Source of the DNA: Chitinophagaceae bacterium
GTDB lineage: Bacteria; Bacteroidota; Bacteroidia; Chitinophagales; Chitinophagaceae
Direction of reading: 5' to 3'
Assembly (NCBI GenBank): GCA_947472635.1
Contig: CANJDY010000035.1
Span: 1-13,410 of the forward strand
DNA: 13,410 nt
A model generated the notes under the pieces. The model searched no databases, had not been told where the DNA came from, and worked only from the letters and a program-made list of their open reading frames with translations. The translations under genes and the position numbers were made by a program. Below, one piece after another: positions 1 through 7,675 of this stretch (positions are counted from its first letter, which is position 1; every line of letters begins with the position of its first letter).

Positions 1-2274
1 ATTCCCCAAATCCCATACATAATTCATTTTGTCTTTTTCGGGGTCAATAGCACTTACAGTAGCCGTAATGGTTAGCGGCAATCTTCCCGAAGTCTTGTCT
101 ACCACAAAATCTTTTACTTTTGGTGCAAGGTTACCGGGATTAAAATCAATCCTAGAAAGTCCTGCATCCGGATTTTTGTTAAACCAGCCATTGCCATATT
201 CTAGCAGATATAATTTACCATCTGGTCCCACCTCCATATCGATGAGGGAGTTAAATTTAGTATTTTCCATAAATGGCTCCATTTTGTCGAAGTCACCATT
301 GGGTAAAAGGGTAACTGCTTTGACCCAACCGCGGATCCAATCATACACAAATAATTTTTTGTTGTAATAATCGGGCATTCTGGTGTCGGAGGGAAACATG
401 TCGGTGTAATAAACCGGACCTGCCATTGCATTTCGCCCACCGGTTCCTACCTGTGGGAAATCTTTGGAATCTGCATACGGATACCAAATAAAGGCAGGTT
501 GTGCAGGTGGTAATTGTTGTATTCCTGTATTATTGTGAGAAGCATTGATAGGTTTTGCGGGGTCAAATATATCACCTGTTTTACCGGTTCCGTAATTGTA
601 AGCATAATAAGGGTAATTATTGCCCACAAAAAGGGGCCAGCCAAAGAAGCCAGCTTTCCTTGCTTGGTTGATTTCATCATATCCTCTAGGGCCTCTAACT
701 CCAAAACTATCAACGCCTGCATCTGGTCCCACTTCCCCCCAATAGAGGAAATTATTTTTCTGATCAATTGAAATGCGGTAAGGATTTCGATTGCCCTGAA
801 CATAGATTTCTGGACGAGTACCAGCCGTTCCTTTTGGATATAGGTTCCCTTCTGGAATCTCATAAGTTCCATCCGCTTTTACTCGGATGCGTAAAATTTT
901 ACCGCGAAGGTCATTGGCATTACCTGAAGTGCGGCGGGCATCATATTGTTCGTGGCCCAGACGGTCATCCAATGGCGCATATCCATTGTTGACAAAAGGT
1001 TGTTTTGCCTCGTCAAAAGGGGTAGAATTATCACCAGTGGAAACACATAATAAACCATCTTTATCAAAAGCAATAGATCCTCCTGTGTGGCAGCAAATTT
1101 GGCGCTGCGAATATAGTTGCAGCACAATTTTTTCAGATGCCATATCAATTTTATCATTTTCCAACTTGAAACGAGATAATCGGTTAACCGACGTATCAAC
1201 GGGGCTATAATAAATGTATACGAAATGATTGTTTTTAAAATCGGGATCTGCTTTAAGTCCAAGTACACCTTCTTCTACATTGACTCCATTGTCAGCTTTA
1301 TGGTAGGCAGCTAAAAATCCTGCTTGCCTGATCGTAGAATCTCCGTGTTTATAGATCATAATCTCGCCCCTACGTTGTACTACCAATATGTCAAGATTGG
1401 GTAAGATGGTCATTTCTGTTGGTTCATAAAAATGGCCGGTTACCAGCATTGTTTTGGTAAAACGTGCTTCATCGGGAAGCTTAGGAGTGATAGCTTTTGA
1501 ATAATTCAGTTTGTTATTTTCTCCAATGGCATATTGTATTCCTCCTAAGATATGGGTAAGATAGGCGGGTTCAGAAAAACTTTCCGTGGTATGTCCCAGA
1601 TTGGTATAAAATGCCCTGCCTCCATCATATTCATGGTACCAAGCCATTGGGTGGTACTCACCATTTTTGCCACCATGGTATGATTTTTCGTCGATGGTGA
1701 TCAATACCTTAACACTTTTATTCAATTGCTTAAAGCTATAAAACTCATCTGTTCGCTTCCATTGTTTTGATAGATGCTTGGTTGAAATATGTTGCGTATC
1801 AACTATGTTTAGTACACCGGGTTGAATACTATGGAATGTGTCTGAGATTCCTGGATGACTCAAGAAATATCCGCCCACAAGTCGGCCGTACCATCCCCAA
1901 TCATACTCACAGTCGGCCGCCGCATGAATACCCATATAACCACCCCCTGATTGGATATACCGTTCAAATGCGGCTTCCTGGTAATGGTTCAACACATCAC
2001 CCGTAGTACTTAGAAATACTACGGCGGCATATTTTTCAAGGCTTTCCTCTGTAAACATGTCCGCATTAGAGGTGGTGTCTACATGAAAACTATGTTGTGT
2101 ACCCAACTTTTCAATAGCAGCGGTACCCGCTACAATAGATTCATGGTGGTAACCGGTTGTTTTAGTGAATACCAATATCCTTGGATCACCGGAGCGTTTG
2201 GAACAGGAAGAAAAAATAATAAAAAGGCTGGAAAAAATTACCAGGGCCCTGAAGCAAGCAATGGCGCGAATCAT
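1..2274 (-). CDS. ThuA / PQQ-type sugar dehydrogenase fusion lipoprotein (C-terminus beyond left edge)
   Basis: This open frame runs 758 codons without a stop from ATG at 2274 to the window edge. An in-frame TAA lies six codons upstream, so the start is well fixed. Residues 1-24 form a lipoprotein signal ending FSSC (C24), so the protein is probably membrane-anchored and faces the periplasm or surface. Residues about 30-250 are a ThuA (trehalose-utilisation) domain of the glutamine-amidotransferase-like fold: ILVFTKTTGYHHES near the start, GGGYMGIH at 110-117, and HPMAWYHEYDGGRAFYTNLGH near 210. Residues about 283-705 are a glucose/sorbosone dehydrogenase beta-propeller, with GVLGLKADPDF, VNRLSRF, CCHTGGS (H396, probable catalytic base), GNRNPYR and RGYDEIN. 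From about 711 a PKD-like domain begins and ends at the edge in YVWDLGN. Related Bacteroidota proteins often continue into cytochrome c or carbohydrate-binding modules; that part is not visible. The likely role is PQQ-dependent oxidation of a sugar or polyol, with the substrate unknown. Confidence 0.9.
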   Translation of the reverse strand, partial: MIRAIACFRALVIFSSLFIIFSSCSKRSGDPRILVFTKTTGYHHESIVAGTAAIEKLGTQHSFHVDTTSNADMFTEESLEKYAAVVFLSTTGDVLNHYQEAAFERYIQSGGGYMGIHAAADCEYDWGWYGRLVGGYFLSHPGISDTFHSIQPGVLNIVDTQHISTKHLSKQWKRTDEFYSFKQLNKSVKVLITIDEKSYHGGKNGEYHPMAWYHEYDGGRAFYTNLGHTTESFSEPAYLTHILGGIQYAIGENNKLNYSKAITPKLPDEARFTKTMLVTGHFYEPTEMTILPNLDILVVQRRGEIMIYKHGDSTIRQAGFLAAYHKADNGVNVEEGVLGLKADPDFKNNHFVYIYYSPVDTSVNRLSRFKLENDKIDMASEKIVLQLYSQRQICCHTGGSIAFDKDGLLCVSTGDNSTPFDEAKQPFVNNGYAPLDDRLGHEQYDARRTSGNANDLRGKILRIRVKADGTYEIPEGNLYPKGTAGTRPEIYVQGNRNPYRISIDQKNNFLYWGEVGPDAGVDSFGVRGPRGYDEINQARKAGFFGWPLFVGNNYPYYAYNYGTGKTGDIFDPAKPINASHNNTGIQQLPPAQPAFIWYPYADSKDFPQVGTGGRNAMAGPVYYTDMFPSDTRMPDYYNKKLFVYDWIRGWVKAVTLLPNGDFDKMEPFMENTKFNSLIDMEVGPDGKLYLLEYGNGWFNKNPDAGLSRIDFNPGNLAPKVKDFVVDKTSGRLPLTITATVSAIDPEKDKMNYVWDLGN

Positions 2275-2585
2275 GATGGTGTGGAAATTAGTTTAAGTAA
2301 AAGGATTTAGTAATAATTGCTAAAGTTATATAATTGCTCTGAAACCTAATCAAAATTAACAAATTGAGTCAGCCCCAACTTATTAGTTACTTGAATAAAG
2401 GAATATAGCCGATAGTGGAGAATGGTAACTAGATAGAAACCCATTTATTATTTGCCGAGGTAAATTTAAACGAATTAAGCATTTTCATAAATAATTCACC
2501 TACTAGGGGTGGGCATGAATATAAAGCAGGATAGCTCCATTCGTTGAATTGAATTTGTTTTGAGAGAAACGAATCAGCAACTTAC
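2275..2585. other. AT-rich intergenic region between ychF and the ThuA gene
   Basis: These 311 bases hold no credible gene. They contain the promoter candidate for the ThuA-dehydrogenase gene and, nearer to ychF, a 7-base inverted repeat ATTCGTT (2539-2545) / AACGAAT (2568-2574) with a 22-base loop. The repeat lies just downstream of the ychF stop. It could be a weak transcript-end hairpin but has no T tract on either side. A further AACGAAT occurs at about 2469. Confidence 0.5.
2351..2378 (-). promoter_or_regulatory. Candidate promoter of the ThuA-dehydrogenase gene
   Basis: On the minus strand, TAATTTTG (plus 2351-2358) matches the Bacteroidota -7 consensus TAnnTTTG exactly. A TTG (plus 2376-2378) lies 17 bases upstream as a possible -33 element. 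It would give a leader of about 70 bases before the ATG at 2274. This is a motif match only; the region is AT-rich, so chance matches are possible. Confidence 0.35.
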
Positions 2586-3686
2586 TTATACATTAAACCT
2601 GAAATGCATTACATCTCCATCATGCACTACATATTCCTTTCCTTCAATTCTTAAACGGCCATTTTCGCGGCAGGCGGCTTCTGATTGGTAGGTGATAAAA
2701 TCATCGTATGAAATCACTTCCGCTTTGATAAATCCCTTTTCAAAATCGGTATGAATTACACTAGCAGCTTGCGGTGCTTTCCATCCTTGGTGGATCGTCC
2801 AGGCTCTTACCTCCTGTACACCGGCAGTAAAATAAGTAGACAGGTTCAGTAATTTATAAGTAGAGTGAATCAAGCGGTCTAAGGCCGGTTCTGTCATCTT
2901 ATATTCTTCCATAAACATAGTCTTGTCATCGGGGTTGTCAAACTCTGCGATCTGCGCTTCAATGGCATTGGTCATTATGATTACTTGCGCGCCCTCGTTT
3001 TTGACCGCTTCTATCAATGCATCTGAATATTTATTACCGGTATGCATGGATGCTTCATCCACGTTGGCCACATATAGAACGGGTTTTTCACTTAGTAAAA
3101 AATTTTCGGCGATAGCTGCTTTTTCTTCTTTTCCCAAATTCATGGAAAGGATACTTTTTCCTTTATTTAATTGCTCTTTGCATTGAAGCAATACATCGTA
3201 TTCCAATTTCATCTTTGCATCTCCAGTCTTCAGCATTTTTTCCATGCGAGATAATTTCCTTTCTACACTATCAAGGTCCTTCAATTGTAATTCGGTTTCA
3301 ATAATCTCTTTATCGCTGATGGGATTGATAGCACCTTCTTCCCTCAATATATTTTCATCCTCGAAACAACGGATCACATGAATGATGGCATCCACTTCAC
3401 GGATATTGGCTAAAAATTTATTTCCCAATCCTTCGCCTTTGCTGGCTCCACGAACTAGGCCTGCGATATCTACAATTTCAATTTGTGTAGGAACTGTGCG
3501 AATCGGTTGTACAAGTTCTTCCAATTTATCCATTCTTGGATCAGGTACATTTACCAAACCCGTGTTGGGTTCAATGGTACAAAACCGGTAATTGCTAGCC
3601 TGTGCCTTAGCACTACTGCTAACTGCATTGAATAAAGTTGATTTTCCTACGTTGGGTAATCCTACGATGCCTGCTTGTAATGCCAT
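2586..3686 (-). CDS. ychF: Redox-regulated ATPase YchF (OLA1 family)
   Basis: The protein has 366 residues; the E. coli homologue has 363. It is a universally conserved TRAFAC-class P-loop NTPase that prefers ATP over GTP, binds ribosomes and is linked to stress and redox response. The P-loop GLPNVGKS is at 9-16 and the G3 motif DIAGLVRGASKGEG starts at 73. The G4 position reads NVDE (208-211) instead of NKxD, which is the feature tied to ATP specificity. A coiled-coil helical insertion lies at about 130-200. The C-terminal TGS domain (about 283-366) includes YFTAGVQEVRAWTI and ends HDGDVMHFRFNV, a typical family end. No Shine-Dalgarno sequence precedes the ATG, as is usual in Bacteroidota. 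It is divergent from the SpmA-SpmB gene and appears to be a single-gene unit. All key motifs are intact. Confidence 0.97.
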   Translation of the reverse strand: MALQAGIVGLPNVGKSTLFNAVSSSAKAQASNYRFCTIEPNTGLVNVPDPRMDKLEELVQPIRTVPTQIEIVDIAGLVRGASKGEGLGNKFLANIREVDAIIHVIRCFEDENILREEGAINPISDKEIIETELQLKDLDSVERKLSRMEKMLKTGDAKMKLEYDVLLQCKEQLNKGKSILSMNLGKEEKAAIAENFLLSEKPVLYVANVDEASMHTGNKYSDALIEAVKNEGAQVIIMTNAIEAQIAEFDNPDDKTMFMEEYKMTEPALDRLIHSTYKLLNLSTYFTAGVQEVRAWTIHQGWKAPQAASVIHTDFEKGFIKAEVISYDDFITYQSEAACRENGRLRIEGKEYVVHDGDVMHFRFNV

Positions 3687-3720
3687 TTTTTGAAGTGCTT
3701 TTTTGATTTTTAAACGTGTG

Positions 3721-3728
3721 CAAAGGTA
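3721..3728 (-). promoter_or_regulatory. Candidate -7 element of the ychF promoter
   Basis: The minus-strand sequence TACCTTTG matches the Bacteroidota -7 consensus TAnnTTTG exactly and lies 34 bases upstream of the ychF ATG, giving a leader of roughly 30 bases. I see no clear TTG-type -33 element at the expected distance, so support is moderate. Confidence 0.42.
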
Positions 3729-3855
3729 ATGGGTTAATTTGAAGATTGGGTATTTGGATCATGGGAGTGTTTGAATTGGCAGTAGATATTGAAGGGAAAG
3801 CTGTATTTTGGTATTTAATACTTAATTTTCAATATTTATTTCATAAATCATCCTT

Positions 3856-5247
3856 ATGGCACTGAGTCGAATTTGGTCGGCATTTATCATTATTGCAATT
3901 GTCACTGCTAGCGGTTTAGCAATCTTTTCTCCATCCCATAAAGCCATCTTTTCAAATATGGTCACTGGGAAATCCGGCGACACCATTAAAATCAAAAGCA
4001 CATCGATTGCCGGGGCATTGGATGGCACAAAAAATAATGTACAGGTAGATACTCAGGCTAGTAATGGGGAAAGGGGAATTAAAGTAGGGGAGGGTCTGTC
4101 CTACCGAATACAGACTTCAGATGGGATTTTGGAAACCTGTCAGACAGCGGTGACATTGTGTTTAAAGCTAGTCGGTTTTTTGGCATTGTTTATGGGATTT
4201 TTATCTATTGCTGAAAAAGCGGGTGGGATAAGGTTTTTATCCAGAATTATTGGACCTTTCTTTTCAAAGATATTCCCTGATATTCCTAAAGGGCATCCTG
4301 CTATGGGACATATGTTGATGAATTTTTCGGCCAATCTACTCGGTTTAGATAATGCGGCTACTCCTTTTGGAATCAAAGCAATGGAAAGCTTACAGGAAAT
4401 CAACCCAAACAAATCAGTTGCCTCCAATTCACAGATTATGTTTTTGTGTTTGCATGCATCCGGGCTTACTTTAATTCCTGTTAGTATTATTGCCTTTCGC
4501 TCGGCAGCCAAGGCAGCCAATCCTATGGATATTTTCATCCCCTGCATGATGGCTACTTTTGTTGCTACTCTCGCAGCAATGACCATCGTTGGATATAAAC
4601 AAAAGATCAAATTATTTCAACCAGTTATTATCACCTGGGTGTTGGGTATTTCATCGATCATCGCCTTGTTAGTAGTATATATTCGGTCATTGAATACGGA
4701 TGCAGTTCAATTATTTTCAGGATCCTTAAGCAGCGGGTTAATTCTGTTTATTTTTCTGCTGATTATTGCCGGGGCATGGTATAAAAAAATAGACGTATTT
4801 GATGCATTTGTCGAAGGGGCAAAAGGTGGATTTGAAACTGCCATTAGAATCATACCTTATTTGGTTGGGATGCTGGTAGCCATCAGTATGTTGAGAACCA
4901 GTGGTAGTTTTGATTTTGTAATAGAGGCGATAAAAACCATGTTTACTTTTTTTGGCGCTGATACCCGTTTTGTAGATGGGCTACCAACCGCTTTAATCAA
5001 ACCATTTAGTGGAGGCGGCGCCAGGGGTATCATGGTGGATAGTATGAAAACCTTTGGACCCGATTCATTTGCAGGGCGCTTGTCTTGTATCTTACAGGGT
5101 TCTTCCGATACCACCTTTTATGTGATCGCAGTTTATTTCGGAGCAGTATCAGTAAAGAATACTCGCTATGCAGTAGGAGCCATGCTGTTGGCCGATCTTG
5201 TAGGAATCATTACTTCCATTGCACTTTGTTATTTATTTTTTGGATAA
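3856..5247 (+). CDS. Fused SpmA-SpmB nucleoside-recognition (Gate) domain membrane protein
   Basis: This 463-residue polytopic inner-membrane protein corresponds to spore maturation proteins A and B joined head to tail. The SpmA half (about 1-250) has a first membrane helix at 6-25, then the signature NFSANLLGLDNAATP at 156-170 followed by FGIKAM. Hydrophobic segments at about 255-276 and 293-308 link to the SpmB half (about 310-463), which has PFSGGGARGIM (383-393), QGSSDTTFYVIAVYFG (414-429) and GAMLLADLVG (441-450). Both halves carry the Gate fold (PF07670 type) shared with nucleoside transporters. In Bacillus the two genes affect spore-core dehydration; in a non-sporulating Bacteroidota the role is unknown, possibly transport. 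A polar stretch of about 70 residues (28-97) between the first helix and the rest of SpmA is absent from classical SpmA. The ATG at 3856 begins directly at the first membrane helix. A partial copy of its 3' end follows downstream. Confidence 0.92.
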   Translation: MALSRIWSAFIIIAIVTASGLAIFSPSHKAIFSNMVTGKSGDTIKIKSTSIAGALDGTKNNVQVDTQASNGERGIKVGEGLSYRIQTSDGILETCQTAVTLCLKLVGFLALFMGFLSIAEKAGGIRFLSRIIGPFFSKIFPDIPKGHPAMGHMLMNFSANLLGLDNAATPFGIKAMESLQEINPNKSVASNSQIMFLCLHASGLTLIPVSIIAFRSAAKAANPMDIFIPCMMATFVATLAAMTIVGYKQKIKLFQPVIITWVLGISSIIALLVVYIRSLNTDAVQLFSGSLSSGLILFIFLLIIAGAWYKKIDVFDAFVEGAKGGFETAIRIIPYLVGMLVAISMLRTSGSFDFVIEAIKTMFTFFGADTRFVDGLPTALIKPFSGGGARGIMVDSMKTFGPDSFAGRLSCILQGSSDTTFYVIAVYFGAVSVKNTRYAVGAMLLADLVGIITSIALCYLFFG

Positions 5248-5342
5248 ACGATTTCATTTTTTACTATAATTTTTATTGATTGGCGTTGGTTATAATGGAT
5301 CTTCTAAAAGTTCAAACCCGAATTGAAGAATTGGTAAAGAAA

Positions 5343-5462
5343 TTCCTTGGTAGCAGTTTATTTGGTGCAATCAAAATTCAAGATACCTGTAATAGCATCG
5401 GAGCTATGTTGATTGCAGATTTTGTGGGCATCTTCCCTTCTATTGTTATGTGCTTTTTTTGA
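5343..5462 (+). pseudogene. Decayed duplicate of the SpmB C-terminal end
   Basis: This frame continues from a short open stretch (ATG at 5295, or TTG at 5280) to TGA at 5460-5462. From about 5343 it reads FLGSSLFGAIKIQDT, then GAMLIADFVGIFPSI and ends VMCFF. This aligns with the C-terminus of the preceding protein (LQGSS...FGAVSVKNT, GAMLLADLVGIITSI, ALCYLF). From the shared FGA to the end, 16 of 33 aligned residues are identical by my count, and about 10 residues (DTTFYVIAVY of the parent) are missing after GSS. It retains only one membrane-helix-sized segment. I read it as the remnant of a tandem copy of the SpmA-SpmB gene that was largely deleted. The 5' part (residues MDLLKVQTRIEELVKK) has no clear counterpart in the parent. 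A functional micro-protein of about 55 residues is less likely but not excluded. Confidence 0.65.
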
Positions 5463-5536
5463 TAAAACAGGTCAACGAAAATCGTTTTTTGTCTTTGTTA
5501 TAAATGGATTTTTCAAATATAAAATACCCAAATTTA

Positions 5537-5582
5537 CAAAGCCGCCCCAATTACTTTTGGAGCGGCTTTGCTTTTATATTTT
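5537..5582 (+). terminator. Rho-independent terminator after the SpmA-SpmB locus
   Basis: A 9-bp stem CAAAGCCGC (5537-5545) / GCGGCTTTG (5562-5570) continues past one mismatch into CCAA/TTGG around a TTACTT loop. It is followed by the T-rich tail CTTTTATATTTT. The hairpin is the most GC-rich element of this intergenic region. It lies between the convergent SpmA-SpmB locus and susD, so it may also slow minus-strand transcription leaving susD, although the tail on that side is less T-rich. Confidence 0.88.
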
Positions 5583-5636
5583 AAAAAATACAATTGAACC
5601 TATTGCAGCCTTTTCAGGCTACTACAGTATAGTATT

Positions 5637-7658
5637 TTACTTTTTAAGGTATCCATAATATTCAGCATCTGTTGCACAATCCCACCAAATAGGCATGCTC
5701 CAGATATTCGCATCAACAGCATGGGGGTTTAATGCAAGTGTATTGATGGAGTTGTAATTTATTTCGTAGGTAGGCGGAAGTGCGTAGCGGCGAATCCAAT
5801 ACCTAGGATCTGAAGGGGAAGTTCCTGTCAATTGAGCTCCACCTGTAAATAATGGGCCACGTTGATAGCCTGGGTATACAACCCCAAAACTACCTACATT
5901 ACCGGCACTAAAGTTAAACCTGCGCATATCATTCCAGTTTTCAACACTGCAACCCATGGCAATGTATTTTTGTAGCATGATGTCGGCCATTGTAAGCGTT
6001 CCTGCTGATCCAACTGCTGCACTGGCGAGATAGGAACTAATAGCTGCGGCATTCATAGGGGTCATATCAGGGTTAGTTGTACCATAGGTACTTTGCCAAG
6101 AAGTTAGCTTAGCCTGCATCATATTCAAATGTGCCTGGATACCTGCTATATAGGCCGTATAAGCATTTAGAAGGTCACCTTTTCTCATGTACACTTCTGC
6201 TTTGATGAAATTCATCTCATGGAAAGTCAAAATCTCCTGGTCGGAAACAGGGCGAACTTGGTATGAACCCGTAGAACCAACAACCCCTGCTGTATAGGCA
6301 ACTGCTGTAGGATACCAGTTAACATCATTCTGACCTTGTAAAGGATTACCTGAAGTAGCTATAGCACTACTACGCATATTCACATAGGCCGTATCACCAG
6401 CAAGTACATAATTGGTACTGTTTATGAATAAAGACCCCAACTTGTAAGTTACTGTTACGTTATTACCGCTGGTCGTGAACGTACGACCCACCGTTACTTG
6501 ATCAGCTATAAAATTTGCACGATCGGTTGCATCGGCAATGGCATAAGTTATATTTGTATTTGCAGCAGCATAACTAGCAGTTGCTATAGAAGTAGTGCCA
6601 CCTTTCACCAAGCGGTTGGTCAAACTTAACGGGGCTGATGCAATTTGAGGATTGTAAGAATCCACGCCTATTGAACGAGTCCAAATATAAGATGCCACTC
6701 TACCGGTAATAGGGTCTAATTTAACATTAGTCATGTAAGCAGGAACAATTTTACTCAAACGGGGATCAGCAATACCCGCGCCACGCATATTTGCCAAAAG
6801 GTTATAATGGTATTGTGACATACGAACGGTGCTACCATAGGCGGCATAGTCAAAGTTTCCGTTTGTTACCACAGGGTCTCCAACTAAATAATCGGTTACA
6901 GTGCTATTATTGAAGCCTGGTCCTACTAAATTGTCGGCAATGGATTGCGGTCCTTTTGACAAACAATTAAGAATAGAATCCGCATTGTATAAGTCTGTCT
7001 TTTTTGACAATTTTATCATGTAGCGGGCTTTTAATCCCCAGCACGCTTTTATCCATTTGTTTACATCACCTCCACCCCACAAATCTCCGGCAGCAAGTGC
7101 AGGTGTTCCGGCAGTCTGCGCTTGGCTGAACAGGCCGATGGCCTCATTTAATTTTGCCATACATCCGTTATAGATGGTTTTTCCATCATCAGGTATTGGG
7201 CTTGGATTTCCAGTACCTGCCTGTGTGTAAGGCATTTCTCCATATAGATCCAACATTTGCATATAGCCCAATGCATGAAAAACATCTGCAGCAGCCATAT
7301 AATGGTAAGCACCTTGTTTCTGAGCTGTGCTATACAAATCAACTAGGTTGGAAGATACTTCTACAAACCATGTTTGATAGGAGGTAGTTGAATTACCATT
7401 CGTACATGCCCAAGTTGTGCTAAATGTATTGGGGTTAGCAGAGTTGGTATAATAAACACCGGCAATACATGCAGTACGATAATTAGTAACGCCAGCACTG
7501 TATTGGTAAAAGTGTTGAATCCAAGGCAAACGGTTTTGAACCAATACGCTTTGATTGTTTGGATTATCTTGGTCTGTATTAACATCCAACCATTTTTTAC
7601 AAGAGGTAGAACCTAGAATAAGCAGGCTACCTAATATGATATATCTTAAATTTTTCAT
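5637..7658 (-). CDS. SusD/RagB-family nutrient-binding outer-membrane lipoprotein
   Basis: This 673-residue protein has a lipoprotein signal ending GSTSC (C20), followed by KKWLDVNTDQDNP, typical of the SusD-like_2 subgroup. It should sit on the cell surface as the substrate-binding lid of the SusC partner encoded 17 bases upstream in the same operon. Family features are the TPR-like helical segments around ADVFHALGYMQMLDLYGEMPYTQ (125-147), KAEVYMRKGD (486-495) and the C-terminal QKYIAMGCSVENWNDMRR (563-580). It is longer than most members of this subgroup. The extra length seems to lie at about 350-460, a Ser/Thr/Asn-rich, beta-like stretch, and may shape substrate choice. The substrate cannot be named, since no glycan-degrading enzyme is adjacent. 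The ATG is fixed by the signal peptide; no Shine-Dalgarno sequence is present. The hairpin at 5537-5570 lies shortly after the stop. Confidence 0.95.
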   Translation of the reverse strand: MKNLRYIILGSLLILGSTSCKKWLDVNTDQDNPNNQSVLVQNRLPWIQHFYQYSAGVTNYRTACIAGVYYTNSANPNTFSTTWACTNGNSTTSYQTWFVEVSSNLVDLYSTAQKQGAYHYMAAADVFHALGYMQMLDLYGEMPYTQAGTGNPSPIPDDGKTIYNGCMAKLNEAIGLFSQAQTAGTPALAAGDLWGGGDVNKWIKACWGLKARYMIKLSKKTDLYNADSILNCLSKGPQSIADNLVGPGFNNSTVTDYLVGDPVVTNGNFDYAAYGSTVRMSQYHYNLLANMRGAGIADPRLSKIVPAYMTNVKLDPITGRVASYIWTRSIGVDSYNPQIASAPLSLTNRLVKGGTTSIATASYAAANTNITYAIADATDRANFIADQVTVGRTFTTSGNNVTVTYKLGSLFINSTNYVLAGDTAYVNMRSSAIATSGNPLQGQNDVNWYPTAVAYTAGVVGSTGSYQVRPVSDQEILTFHEMNFIKAEVYMRKGDLLNAYTAYIAGIQAHLNMMQAKLTSWQSTYGTTNPDMTPMNAAAISSYLASAAVGSAGTLTMADIMLQKYIAMGCSVENWNDMRRFNFSAGNVGSFGVVYPGYQRGPLFTGGAQLTGTSPSDPRYWIRRYALPPTYEINYNSINTLALNPHAVDANIWSMPIWWDCATDAEYYGYLKK

Positions 7659-7675
7659 AATTTCTTTTTTATAGA

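Noticed and set aside
447..872. A 141-codon open frame on the minus strand
   Set aside because: It is an out-of-frame shadow of the ThuA-dehydrogenase gene, whose frame translates to recognisable dehydrogenase motifs over the same bases.
2501..2515. Short palindrome CCTACTAGG in the intergenic region
   Set aside because: It is only 9 bases long, has no repeat elsewhere that I can see and no relation to a promoter element.
4140..4610. A 156-codon minus-strand open frame opposite the SpmA half
   Set aside because: The plus strand encodes the conserved SpmA signature here; the antisense frame resembles no family and arises from codon composition.
5280..5342. 5' part of the small frame as a real gene start (TTG 5280 or ATG 5295)
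   Set aside because: The residues before the SpmB-like part match nothing I recognise, and there is no ribosome site or clear promoter; only the part from 5343 is supported.
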